A DNA stretch of 64,000 nt from Paraspadella gotoi (taxonomy: Eukaryota > Chaetognatha): positions 3,778,759-3,842,758 of the forward strand of contig CM119267.1 of the NCBI GenBank assembly GCA_051294375.1. The letters run 5' to 3'. Within the stretch, counting starts at the first letter, position 1. Every line of letters starts with the position of its first letter. Shown here one piece after another: positions 52,001 to 56,496 of the stretch. The position numbers and the translations under genes are program-made. The notes beneath the pieces were generated by a model, which was not told where the DNA came from, did no database searches, and saw nothing but the letters and a program-made list of their open reading frames with translations.

Positions 52001-55000
52001 TTTTTCTTTAATGACTTTCTAACAGGAATGATGTGTGATATCTATTAGTAAACTAGGACAGATTGTAGTCTAACCTTGTGTTGTATAGAAGCTCCCTCTA
52101 TTTCCAGAAGACAACACTGACCTCTCCTTTCCAAAAATGAATTATTAGATATAATGATAAGCTAAAATAATTTTAAAAAGCAATATATATAATATTATAT
52201 AAATAATTAAATTTTATAGATTACTTAGTAAAGCCTTTATAAAATATAAAAATAGAAAATAGTGAAACAAGTAATTTTGCAAATTTTTATAAAATGTTAA
52301 TCTTTTTAATTAATTTTTTTTTTTTATGAAAAACGGTTTCAAAAGTTAATAAATTGGTAAAAAATAATAATAAAAAATTATAAATATATATATTTAAGCT
52401 ATTTAGTCTTGTCTTTATTTATATATTTTATTAACCTGCCTAATATTTTAAAATTAAAAGATTTTTACTTTAGCCAGCAAATCTTTCACCACTGTCATAG
52501 ACCGAGCATAATTTTCTATAGTCCCATTATCAGAAAGGCGTTGTCCCTTGGGATGAAGTTCTATCTTGGAAATCCATTTGTCATCTTTTTGATCCTCGGC
52601 GTTAGTATTGTTGATGCCGTCCAATCTCAAATATAAATTTATTTTTTATTTTAATTTTTAGTCGGAAATGCTTATCAGCAGATCCCGACTCTATAATTCA
52701 CTTTGTCGGTCCGTCGGTCCGCCCCCCAATCTTTTTAATTAATCAATTATTAATTAATCAGACAAACATTTTGGATCAAGTTAATTAATTGACTAATTAA
52801 TTAATTAATTAACTTGAATTAATTTATTATTAATTAATTAATTATTAATTATTTAATTACCGATAATGATAGTGGGCAGATCCGACATTGTTTGCTCAAA
52901 CTTGTTAATATTAAAAAGAAATCGTAATACATATACATAATTAAAAAAATAAATTTTATTGTATCGATAGATTGTTTTATGATACAAAAATTGATTCAAC
53001 AACTATACCATAAATTTTTTTACTCAATAAACATAAAAAAACAATGTTTTAGTGAAAAAAAACTTTATAAAAATAAAATATAATTTATATCAATAACACG
53101 AGAACAAAAAAAATGTTTATCCACCTTTGAATCTCTGTATCGTTCCGGTCGAGTCGGCATTTCTTGAACTCAGCAGCTTCTTTTCTCCAAATAAAAAGAT
53201 TAACGTTTTCGGGAAGAAAAAAAATATTTTCTTCCTTCGAAGTCGGAGAAATAGTGAAATCGTCGAAGGCTTCCGCACGAAGATGAACTCGCCATATCGT
53301 CAACGACGTTACCAGTCCATCGATAAGAAGTAGCCTGTGCAATATAATCATTGATTTGTAACTTAGATAATAATAACAGTAGCGAGACCCAATGAGTTTC
53401 GATCAGGTGATATATTAATTCGAAGAATGTTTCATATTGAGAGGAGAGTCAAGCGGTTGAATACCGTCTCTCAAGTCAACGTATGAGCACGCGGTTCAGT
53501 CAACAACAACAACAACAACAAAAACAACAACAACAACTTTGTTTTATGTTTTTTTTACCTTCTCTCCCTCGTCGAAAGTAGAGACGAAAGAGAATCCTTT
53601 TCCACATATAAAACGGAACTTGTTTCGACTTCAAAATTCCCCCCAGCGTATCCTCGCTGAGTCGCCATGACGACGAGGACGTTGACGACGACGCCGTCCT
53701 CCCGTCCCGCTGACGCGTACTTTGGAACCGCAGGGCGCCGCGATCCCCGCCGCCGTCGGCGCTCAAAAAACGTGAGCACGCAGACCAAGGGCGGCGTCCA
53801 AAGCGTCGGCGTCCTCTCCAAAGACGCCGAAATGTTGGACGATGACGTTAGGATCGAGAAATCGCGCCGCCCAATCGGTGGACGACGCCGAGGCGATGTC
53901 GCCGACGTCGATGAGAAAGAGACGAACGCCGGCGTCGCGAAGCCGAGATAAGAGCGTGGCGAGGACGCTGGAATTCGCTGCTGCTGCGGATGCCGGGGCG
54001 GTGGCCGCCGGGGTTGTGGCGGCGGCGTCATTCTTGGTCGAAGACCTCGTCCATCTTGCGTCCTTCGTGATCGAGACGGTGACGACGACAACGACGACGA
54101 CGACGAAGAAGAATGAATAGACGAGACAATTTTGAAATTTTATTTTAAAAATCTGCATCTTCTAGTTCTTCTTTTGTTGGTTTTTTTTATTTCATGTATC
54201 ACGTTCAAAAAGACAAAAATAATTTTTTAGTAGATATTTTTAATTACGCTGCGAGTACTCGCGGGAGCAACTCGGTCCGTCGGTATGTCTGTCAATCGGT
54301 ATAGTTGGCTCCACGTACGATCGAAGTCTTTTAGAAAATGATTTCTGAACCTAAATAATTTCCATCTCTCATAGGAAGCTGTCTGTTTAAGCTGGATATA
54401 AAGTTTTTAATGGAGTTTAAATGGAAAAACTAAAAGTAGGAGTCTACGTCGTTCTTAGAGATCGAGGAAGACTTTTTCAATGGAGATTTTCGTTCAAATC
54501 TGACTACCAAACAATATAAATGCTCCTGGTAAAAATTCTGGTAAAATATCGATGTAAAAACACTAAATTCCGATCCTGTTGCAACTGAAGGGCACGCATT
54601 TTTTTTCTCTTGTCAAATCATCAACATCTTGATATCAAACAAGCCAGAACAAATAGACTGCTTCTGGACGGAAAAATTTTCCATCTCTGATTTTATATAG
54701 AAATGAAAGGGATTCTTTTCCTTGAAAATGATATAAACGTGACTGAGGTATGTTCCTGTTCAACAAATGAGGTCCAATTTTGGAATCCTTTGGCAAAGTG
54801 TGTGAAGGGCTCCCAAAATTTTTCTATACATTTTATTTGGTTATTTTGATATAATACAATCATGGTAAAGTTAATTAGTCCATTTTGGTGAAATTTTTAT
54901 TTAAAGTAAAAGTAAAAGAGGAGCTAACGATTGGAATTCTAAGAGTTTTCAACCGGGAGTCAGATTCGGGAAAAATCTTCTATGGCAAAAATCTTCCATA

Positions 55001-56496
55001 GATGCGGTGGATTTTCCAAAGATTTTGGTTAATATTGTCTATATTTATAGTCGGATTTTTTTGAAACTTAATATTAACAATATTGCCATCATTCTACCTT
55101 GGCTGGTATAAGAATATATTAAAAAAACCTCGGGCTTTGTTCGTCAGAGCTTAATCCTACTAAAAGTCACATTTACTTGAATCTTTTTACTCATATTCAC
55201 TCATAATTATTCTAATTATTTATAGTTTGAAAAAAATTATAAAAGTGAAAAATTATGCTAGTTAAAAAAATTATTCAAATTGAAAATATTAAGCAAGTTT
55301 AAAAAACTATGCAAGTTGAAAAAATTATGAAAAATGAATTTAAGTAAATGAATTTAAATTTAAGTAAATTAAACAAATAAACTATATTTTAAAAATAATT
55401 TGAATTACAAAATAATATGAATTGAAAAAAATTTGTAAATGTAAAAGTGATGCAAGTTGAAATAATGAATAAGATATTTAAACTATAATTTTTATATAAT
55501 TTTTTTTAGAAACAGATATTTGATTTTCACAACGAATTTTTATTATTATAAGATGCAGACATGTTTCGAACAATATTTATAGATTTTTTCATATATTTAT
55601 TAAGAAGTGTAGTCAGGCATTGCCTAGGTTCACGCTGCCTATAAGCATGACACTTTCAGTTGTGACCCCGTGGCTTATTGAATAAAGCCATCAGCTCATG
55701 ACCACTAGGTACCAGGTTCAACCCCAACCCGGTACCTATCCTGCGGGAAGCGTGAGGACGGCCGTAAGCCACCTTGGGGATGTGGCAAACCCTCAAGCCT
55801 GGTTCCAAGCCCAGGACTCGTTCCATAGCTACTAAAGGGGGTTATAGAAGTTACGGATAGTTATCTTCAGCCCACTTAGCGCCTTATCCAAAGAAGTCTG
55901 TTGTTATTTGTTATGTTATAATCCTTTATTATCTGTGAAGATCACAAATTGAAAGAATTATCGTAATTTATCATCTGATTATCTGATTACCGCTTAGGCA
56001 GATCCTACGATGTTTGCTCAAACTTTTTCTTTCTTTCACTCTTTATTTATTTATTTATTTTTTTTTTGGTAGTTTTTACTAATTTTCAGACGATAATACG
56101 TATATATAGTCTGGTGGTTATTATGTGTTTTTTTCTAAACTTCTTTAAACTAAATAACAACATCCTGACCTAATTATTACGATTCTCAGTTATACATACT
56201 GATTCTAAAGCACAGCTTTTGATTGCCATTGATTACTCCTGATTTCCGCTGATTGTTTTCGATTGCCTCTGATTGATTTCAATTGCCCCTCTGATTCGTG
56301 ATTGGTTTTGATTGATCTCGATTGCCCATCCAATCACTCCTAATCTCCTTCCCTCACAGGATTTGCCACTCGTCTCCGTGATCACCGTCCGTTGTAATCT
56401 GTTCTCCTTTCCCATGACCCCGTGGGAGAACATCACCTGGAAAGTCGCCGGCCGCGTCTACAATCTGGGGAAGAACGCCAGCTCGGGATTGCCCAG
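20025..56496 (+). CDS. secreted or membrane protein with at least four Ig domains (partial, six exons)
   Basis: Spliced from 20025-~20250, 20928-21090, 32103-32328, 34995-35181, 36327-36473 and 56360-56496. A leucine-rich signal peptide (residues ~20-40) precedes four Ig-type domains, each with the early Cys and the core Trp. Domain 1 has SFECYSD, AVWVKQ and DAGIYKC. Domain 2 has GVSCRV, LYWRVGN and LQCVVAHE, the last resembling the C-x-V-x-H of C2-set domains in nectin/CADM-type adhesion proteins. Domain 3 has RVSCDVF and IHWLLGN. Domain 4 has TVRCNLF and ITWKVAG. At least eight N-glycosylation sequons support an extracellular protein. Intron phases between exons 2-6 are 1, 2, 0, 0 and agree on both sides. 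The 3' end, any membrane anchor and the orthology are not visible. Part of domain 1 is lost at a 10-N gap. Probable role: cell adhesion or recognition; family not settled. Confidence 0.8.
20405..20650 (-). repeat. tRNA-derived SINE, copy 1
   Basis: Shares AATATAAGCAGTCCCTGAGC, CCAATGGCCGCTGA and TAGTCCACCATAAT with a second copy at 23160-23425. On the minus strand it carries a perfect B-box match GGTTCTAGCCC (20536-20546) downstream of a GGTGCCGGAGGCAAG segment, consistent with a Pol III tRNA-type promoter. Lies in intron 1 of the Ig gene in antisense orientation. Confidence 0.75.
20928..21090 (+). CDS. Ig gene exon 2: end of Ig domain 1, start of Ig domain 2
   Basis: Bounded by an acceptor ACCACAG (to 20927) and a strong donor GTGAGT (21091). 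The frame reads VSFSDAGIYKCSNV, the classical D-x-G-x-Y-x-C end of an Ig domain, then TPTPENHDVGVSCRVRYAG, the first Cys strand of the next. The exon ends one base into a Gly codon, which exon 3 completes. Confidence 0.9.
21576..21756. mobile_element. foldback element 1 with hammerhead-like core
   Basis: Two ~75-bp arms are inverted repeats of each other. The left arm holds ATTGGGCAAAATGATTTTG and CAACGAATTTTATTTTATCA; the right arm holds their complements. On the minus strand 21636-21667 reads CTGAAGA, an imperfect GG...CC hairpin, then GAAAC, the core layout of minimal hammerhead ribozymes known from Penelope-like retroelements. Assignment to that class is inferred. Confidence 0.6.
23160..23425 (-). 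repeat. tRNA-derived SINE, copy 2
   Basis: Second copy of the element at 20405-20650, with several small insertions (for example GCGCCCCCGTCCC against GCGCCCCGTCCC). The B box is degraded here, and the shared CCAATGGCCGCTGA and TAGTCCACCATAATA ends are intact. Confidence 0.75.
23543..23617 (+). repeat. (GA)n microsatellite
   Basis: GA run followed by a GAAA-rich tract (23668-23738), then a 25-N gap. Confidence 0.95.
23618..23790 (-). repeat. fragment of the 1.85-kb repeat, inverted
   Basis: On the minus strand this reads CTTT-rich tract then CTCTTCCGTTGACTTTTTTAT, matching copy A at 376-395 and copy B at 9268-9290, with the adjoining (CT)n in the same order. It is a third, truncated, inverted family member. 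Confidence 0.55.
23875..23979 (+). repeat. (CT)n microsatellite
   Basis: CT run with CTT and CCT interruptions; opposite strand polarity to the GA run 260 bp upstream. Confidence 0.95.
24702..24749 (+). repeat. (GA)n microsatellite
   Basis: Pure GA run. Confidence 0.95.
25127..25188 (+). repeat. (AG)n microsatellite
   Basis: Pure AG run, followed 100 bp later by a T/C-rich tract (25300-25400). Confidence 0.95.
25776..25975 (+). repeat. composite element with inverted ends, complete copy
   Basis: Starts CTCTTTTCCGAGAACGCCTC and ends GGGGCGCTCTGGGAAAATA then AGGCCC, so the two ends are inverted. The interior has degenerate CCTAATCTTTAAC-like repeats. Same family as 12263-12575. Confidence 0.65.
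26095..26235 (+). repeat. GGA/GAA-rich trinucleotide tract
   Basis: Imperfect GAGGAGGAAGAGG-type repeat. Open frames on the minus strand translate to poly-Ser/Phe/Leu. Confidence 0.8.
26340..26965 (+). repeat. ~600-bp direct duplication, left copy
   Basis: Matches 27335-27905 in order: GTGAAATGGAAAAGAGAAAGG, GAAGAATTCGTAA, CATCAGGCAAAACAGGATAG, a long (GA)n run (26597-26676), CCTCGCTATTATCAAA, GACGACGCTGTACCAGGTG and the AAGAAGAACAATTTACCACC end. Differences are dominated by one-base indels and a 20-N gap. Confidence 0.9.
26970..27334 (+). other. A/C-biased low-complexity stretch between the duplicate copies
   Basis: About 365 bp made almost entirely of A and C (ACAAACACAAACAC-type words), with few T and very few G. 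Open frames across it encode Asn/Thr/Gln/His/Lys mixtures and are not credible proteins. Nothing else in the window resembles it. Confidence 0.85.
27335..27905 (+). repeat. ~600-bp direct duplication, right copy
   Basis: Second copy of 26340-26965, including its own (GA)n run at 27551-27632. It lacks the N gap and is slightly shorter by scattered single-base deletions. Confidence 0.9.
28455..28875. other. GC-balanced island, unassigned
   Basis: A ~400-bp segment of higher GC following a ~290-N gap, open on both strands (about 130 codons + and over 100 codons -). I recognise no domain in either translation and no splice sites. It could be part of a transposon interrupted by the gap. Function unknown. 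Confidence 0.3.
29190..29410 (+). repeat. ~220-bp dispersed repeat, copy 3 of 3
   Basis: Shares GACATTGGTGCAACCGATAT, TATCTATTCATTCAATAAAT, CTGACTTTGGACAGGC, ACAAGATAATGACATAGCAG, CTCTCTCACAGTCT and CCCAGAGTACCTGGCTT with the copies at 10756 and 13866. Confidence 0.75.
29615..29690 (+). repeat. (GGA)n/(GAA)n tract
   Basis: GGAGGAGGAAGAGG-type repeat; the minus-strand poly-Ser frame is compositional. Confidence 0.85.
30895..31310 (+). repeat. 33-bp minisatellite (11-codon unit)
   Basis: Units of TTGATGTTGACGTTTGATGG plus CGTTGGCGCAGTG repeat every 33 bp on both sides of a 234-N gap (30960-31193). Because 33 is a multiple of three, the frame stays open and reads VLMLTFDGVGA repeatedly, stopping at 31314. 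There is no splice or start evidence that this is translated. Confidence 0.85.
31365..31672 (+). repeat. (GTC)n trinucleotide repeat with gap
   Basis: GTC repeats visible at 31376-31417 and 31633-31662 either side of a 215-N gap; probably one long array that failed to assemble. Confidence 0.85.
32103..32328 (+). CDS. Ig gene exon 3: most of Ig domain 2
   Basis: A polypyrimidine-rich acceptor region ends GAAAAG at 32102; the donor CAG|GTAGAG follows 32328. Two bases complete the Gly codon opened by exon 2, then PQLYWRVGNHTV (core Trp) and GKSLQCVVAHEHW (second Cys) follow. Sequons NHT, NYT, NTS and NVT indicate an extracellular glycoprotein. An extra Cys (LMCEYD) and a final ICP suggest additional disulfides. 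The exon ends with AG of an Arg codon completed by exon 4. Confidence 0.9.
32816..33030 (+). repeat. GGTTAGGG-rich composite element, right part
   Basis: Degenerate GGTTAGGGATTA words followed by GGGGCACTCTCGGAAAACAG and AGCCC, the diagnostic end of the 12263/25776 family. The left end falls in a gap (32708-32805). Confidence 0.6.
33185..33210 (+). promoter_or_regulatory. candidate RFX X-box next to a CTCF-like core
   Basis: GTTGCTATGGAAAC (33197-33210) matches the RFX X-box layout of two inverted half-sites around AT. The adjacent AGAGGGCGCTGCC (33185-33197) resembles a CTCF core. It lies in intron 3 of the Ig gene. Motif match only. Confidence 0.35.
34550..34660 (+). repeat. (CTTT)n microsatellite
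   Basis: CTTT units with CTCT interruptions in intron 3. Confidence 0.9.
34995..35181 (+). CDS. Ig gene exon 4: first half of Ig domain 3
   Basis: Preceded by a long CT-rich tract ending CCCAG (34994). One base completes the Arg codon from exon 3, then TVVFHEWDSDYRVSCDVF (first Cys), ENIHWLLGNGN (core Trp) and SYRVDKTFRGYHIQ. The donor is CAG|GTTGTT, a weak match. It ends at a codon boundary. Two sequons (NYS, NNS). Confidence 0.9.
35458..35900 (+). repeat. (GA)n-rich tract in intron 4
   Basis: GAGAGA runs interrupted by short unique words over ~440 bp. No coding potential. Confidence 0.9.
36327..36473 (+). CDS. Ig gene exon 5: end of Ig domain 3
   Basis: The acceptor TTTCTACAG ends at 36326 and the frame begins at a codon boundary, matching exon 4. 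The text reads GFLHKSLLSLKIPERQ, then ASRAIRLELHYGPRLQCPS, a typical terminal Ig strand and linker. The only end that keeps frame with exon 6 is CAG|GCGAGC at 36473, a GC donor. The second core Cys expected near the start is Gly (GGT). Confidence 0.8.
36530..36640 (+). repeat. degenerate (GATT)n/(GATTG)n tract at the start of the large intron
   Basis: GATTGATTGATTGATGG-type words begin about 55 bp after the GC donor. A related GATTG-rich tract lies just before the acceptor of the same intron (56220-56335). Confidence 0.8.
38590..38660 (-). repeat. palindrome-headed GGTCGGTC element
   Basis: Contains the perfect 16-bp palindrome CCGCGAGTACTCGCGG, and on the minus strand continues to GAATAAGTCACTTTTCGGTC and imperfect GGTCTGTCGGTC repeats. 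Related elements lie at 46774, 47210, 47608, 52660, 54248 and 58510. Confidence 0.65.
38925..39078 (+). repeat. purine-rich minisatellite
   Basis: Irregular units of GGGAACTGGCAAGGAAATG and GGGAACATGGGACAT; period varies between about 8 and 24 bp. Confidence 0.75.
40990..41160 (+). repeat. (GTC)n/(ATC)n trinucleotide repeat
   Basis: Mixed GTC and ATC triplets. The frame over it reads as a run of Val and Ile resembling a membrane segment, but it is a direct translation of the repeat. Further ATC and AAC arrays lie at 41385-41415 and 41445-41670. Confidence 0.85.
41730..42010. other. CpG-rich island
   Basis: About 280 bp with many CpG dinucleotides, clearly above the surrounding AT-rich intron, directly after a 10-N gap. 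It has GGGTAGTGCCG-like words but no recognised protein in either strand. It could mark an alternative promoter inside the Ig-gene intron. Confidence 0.45.
42134..42307 (+). repeat. 48-bp tandem array, 3.6 copies
   Basis: The unit starts GAGGATGTCGGGCAAAGG, continues CGGGCAATTGAGGCTATGG and ends CGTTTTGGTGT. Copies differ at two or three bases (GGGCAAAGGC or GAGCTAAGGT). It directly follows the CpG island. 48 is a multiple of three but no frame stays open across the region usefully. Confidence 0.9.
45350..45395 (+). repeat. (GGAAA)n array running into a 287-N gap
   Basis: Pure GGAAA pentamers up to the gap at 45391, resuming as GAAAGGAAAGG at 45680; the gap is probably the unassembled rest of the array. 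Confidence 0.85.
45839..46016. repeat. (CT)n and (GA)n runs in inverted arrangement
   Basis: A 54-bp CT run (45839-45892) is followed after 48 bp by a 76-bp GA run (45941-46016). The runs are complementary and could form a long hairpin or cruciform. Confidence 0.9.
46774..47850 (+). repeat. three-copy tandem array, ~400-bp unit
   Basis: Units begin near 46774, 47210 and 47608 with AGTCGGATCCGCATATCGCA (variants) and GATTCCGACT, a short hairpin, then CACTTTGTCGGTCCGTCTGTCC, CAATCTTGTCGATCATTCAC, AATTCGTTTTCGAAACTGC and TCTATTATAAAAGGCG. Two units continue with AAAAGTGACATGTCGCAAGC, AGCCAATCAGAG and a CTTT microsatellite. The third is truncated. No coding frame. Confidence 0.9.
48983..49044 (+). 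repeat. (CT)n microsatellite
   Basis: Pure CT run. Confidence 0.95.
49656..49748 (-). CDS. FKTN: FKTN exon 7: C-terminus
   Basis: Only 30 codons plus stop, so easy to miss. Acceptor CTCTACTGCAG, then VLVGKNYMSPLDKDQYLP, a match to the G-K-x-[YW]-x-x-P ending that follows VHVPCE in fukutin, and a Lys/Glu-rich tail with the stop TAG at 49658-49656. Downstream the minus strand is a GAA/GGA-rich tract that would be 3' UTR; I did not find a nearby AATAAA. Confidence 0.85.
   Translation of the reverse strand: MLVGKNYMSPLDKDQYLPTEMKKKKESEEK
49656..54158 (-). CDS. FKTN: fukutin-like ribitol-5-phosphate transferase (seven exons, complete)
   Basis: Exons, in order of transcription: 53786-54158, 53559-53709, 53125-53334, 52469-52625, 51268-51380, 50355-50655, 49656-49748. 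Joined, they give 465 codons plus stop, against 461 residues in human fukutin. All six introns keep the frame. Residues 11-30 form a type II membrane anchor and 33-64 an Ala/Thr/Pro-rich stem. GVRLFLID (77-84) matches the fukutin N-terminal domain. GGTLLGWWRQC (306-316) with DVD (324-326) is the LicD-type core with its metal-binding Asp pair. SLDIW (381-385) and VHVPCE (421-426) match the C-terminal part. Fukutin is a Golgi enzyme that transfers ribitol-5-phosphate from CDP-ribitol to the alpha-dystroglycan O-mannosyl glycan; that function is inferred from homology. The gene lies antisense inside a 19.9-kb intron of the + strand Ig gene. It could be a fukutin-family paralogue. Family membership is strong, exact orthology less so. 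Confidence 0.87.
50355..50655 (-). CDS. FKTN: FKTN exon 6
   Basis: Acceptor CAAACCCAG, donor CTGCAG|GTTAAA. The first base completes the Ala codon from exon 5. Encodes RYVGVTPKDPNLPEYNNNG, YRISGVSLDIWLVAPG, DAYETGILSYDL and GFLVHVPCEDEKIVRRLQ. The VHVPCE motif and the preceding beta-strand pattern are hallmarks of the fukutin C-terminal region. Ends on a codon boundary. Confidence 0.93.
50679..50900 (-). repeat. composite element with CCTAA/GGTTAG interior, interrupted
   Basis: Starts GGGCCTTATTTTGCCAAAGA then GCCCCC, and continues into degenerate GGTTAGGGATTAAGG words. Its right end is cut by foldback element 2. It lies in intron 5 of the fukutin gene. Confidence 0.6.
50927..51108. mobile_element. 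foldback element 2 with hammerhead-like core
   Basis: The arms are inverted repeats beginning AGAGATTGACAAAG and including TTTGCAACGAATTTTATTTA. On the minus strand 50983-51014 reads CTGAAGA, a perfect 6-bp hairpin (GACTTG/CAAGTC with a seven-A loop) and GAAAC. The other arm lost part of this core by deletion. Shares arm words (CAACGAATTTTATTT, ACATGTTTCG) with foldback 1. Located between fukutin exons 5 and 6. Confidence 0.7.
51268..51380 (-). CDS. FKTN: FKTN exon 5: LicD catalytic core
   Basis: Acceptor TTGTCAAG, very strong donor GC|GTGAGTAAG. Starts at a codon boundary and ends two bases into an Ala codon. Encodes FLHGGTLLGWWRQCSILP, then DDNDVDFLGFHRVEA: the G-T-x-L-G-W nucleotidyl/phospho-sugar transferase signature and the D-x-D metal site of the fukutin/LicD family, both intact. 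Confidence 0.93.
51530..51900 (+). repeat. composite element, long CCCTAACCTAAT-type interior
   Basis: About 300 bp of ATCCCTAACCTAATC-like repeats ending in GATCTCGGAAAATATGGCC, the family end. This is the largest interior array in the window; in the fukutin intron between exons 4 and 5. Confidence 0.7.
52469..52625 (-). CDS. FKTN: FKTN exon 4
   Basis: Acceptor ATATTTGAG, donor GCTAAA|GTAAAA. One base completes the Arg codon from exon 3 and the exon ends at a codon boundary. It reads KWISKIELHPKGQRLSDN and TIENYARSMTVVKDLLAK, matching the helical segment before the LicD core. A mutated inverted copy of this exon and its downstream intron is at 59838-60105. Confidence 0.85.
52660..52905 (+). 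repeat. AGTCGG-headed element with TTAATTAA interior
   Basis: Starts AGTCGGAAATGCTTATCAGC, then GATCCCGACTCTATAATTC and CACTTTGTCGGTCCGTCGG, followed by an AT-rich array of TTAATTAA words and ends GGCAGATCC with GTTTGCTCAAACTT. The last segment recurs at 55990-56025, so it is a family with a conserved tail. Confidence 0.7.
53125..53334 (-). CDS. FKTN: FKTN exon 3
   Basis: Acceptor ATTGCACAG, donor CAAAG|GTGGAT, length 210, phase 2 at both ends. Frame reads LLLIDGLVTSLTIWRVHLR, ENIFFLPENVNLFIWRKEA and FKKCRLDRNDTEIQ, corresponding in order to the fukutin region ending in a conserved Cys-containing segment before the catalytic domain. Confidence 0.85.
53559..53709 (-). CDS. FKTN: FKTN exon 2
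   Basis: Chosen frame reads GREDGVVVNVLVVMATQRG and NFEVETSSVLYVEKDSL. The 3' donor GAGAAG|GTAAAA (53559) is strong, leaving two bases of an Arg codon that exon 3 completes, which fixes this frame. The 5' edge (acceptor GTCAG, 53710) depends on accepting a 76-nt intron; without it exons 1 and 2 are one exon with a frameshift. Confidence 0.7.
53786..54158 (-). CDS. FKTN: FKTN exon 1: membrane anchor, stem and start of N-terminal domain
   Basis: The ATG at 54158 is the first in frame and yields MQIFKIKFQNCLVYSFFF followed by eight Val, a basic-then-hydrophobic type II anchor. The Val run is encoded by a GTC microsatellite. Downstream, LRDAGVRLFLIDVGDI and VQHFGVFGEDADALDAAL align by pattern with the N-terminal fukutin region. 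The donor CTTG|GTCTGC at 53786 is weak. The frame otherwise stops at 53763 just past an A6/T6 run, so a one-base assembly error is the alternative. An upstream 5' non-coding exon is possible. Confidence 0.75.
54248..54302 (+). repeat. GAGTACTCGCGG / GGTCCGTCGG element fragment
   Basis: GCTGCGAGTACTCGCGGGAGC followed by CTCGGTCCGTCGGTATGTC, related to 38590-38660 in the opposite orientation. It sits ~100 bp upstream of the fukutin ATG. Confidence 0.6.
55510..55575 (+). mobile_element. foldback element fragment 3
   Basis: TTTTCACAACGAATTTTTATT and GCAGACATGTTTCG match one arm of foldback elements 1 and 2; the second arm and the CTGAAGA box are absent. Confidence 0.55.
55605..55905 (+). repeat. 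tRNA-derived SINE with intact B box
   Basis: A perfect Pol III B box GGTTCAACCCC lies at 55715-55725, preceded about 55 bp upstream by GTGGCTTATTG, which fits an A box. The 3' part (CTTGGGGATGTGGC, CCCAGGACTCG) is unique to this copy in the window. Confidence 0.65.
56220..56335 (+). repeat. degenerate GATTG tract before the large-intron acceptor
   Basis: CTGATTGATTTCAATTGCC-like words, ending about 25 bp before the acceptor of Ig exon 6. It resembles the GATTGATTG tract at the other end of the intron. Confidence 0.75.
56360..56496 (+). CDS. Ig gene exon 6: first half of Ig domain 4
   Basis: Acceptor TTCCCTCACAG is strong; donor CCCAG|GTCTGT follows 56496. Frame reads DLPLVSVITVRCNLFSFP (first Cys) and ENITWKVAGRVYNLGKN (core Trp) with sequons NIT and NAS. 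It continues exon 5 without a frame break. The exon ends two bases into a codon; I could not find the next exon in the remaining 7.5 kb. Confidence 0.87.

Larger units (their letters stand above)
54310..56215. other. AT-rich intron sequence, no exon seen
   Basis: Apart from the foldback fragment (55510-55570) and the SINE (55605-55905), I see no conserved feature. It separates the fukutin 5' end from Ig exon 6. Confidence 0.5.

Noticed and set aside
53763-54158. First reading of fukutin exon 1 as a von Willebrand A domain (LRDAGVRLFLIDVGD pattern)
   Set aside because: The downstream exons contain the fukutin/LicD core and VHVPCE, and FLID plus the following pattern fits the fukutin N-terminal region; no MIDAS DxSxS segment exists upstream.
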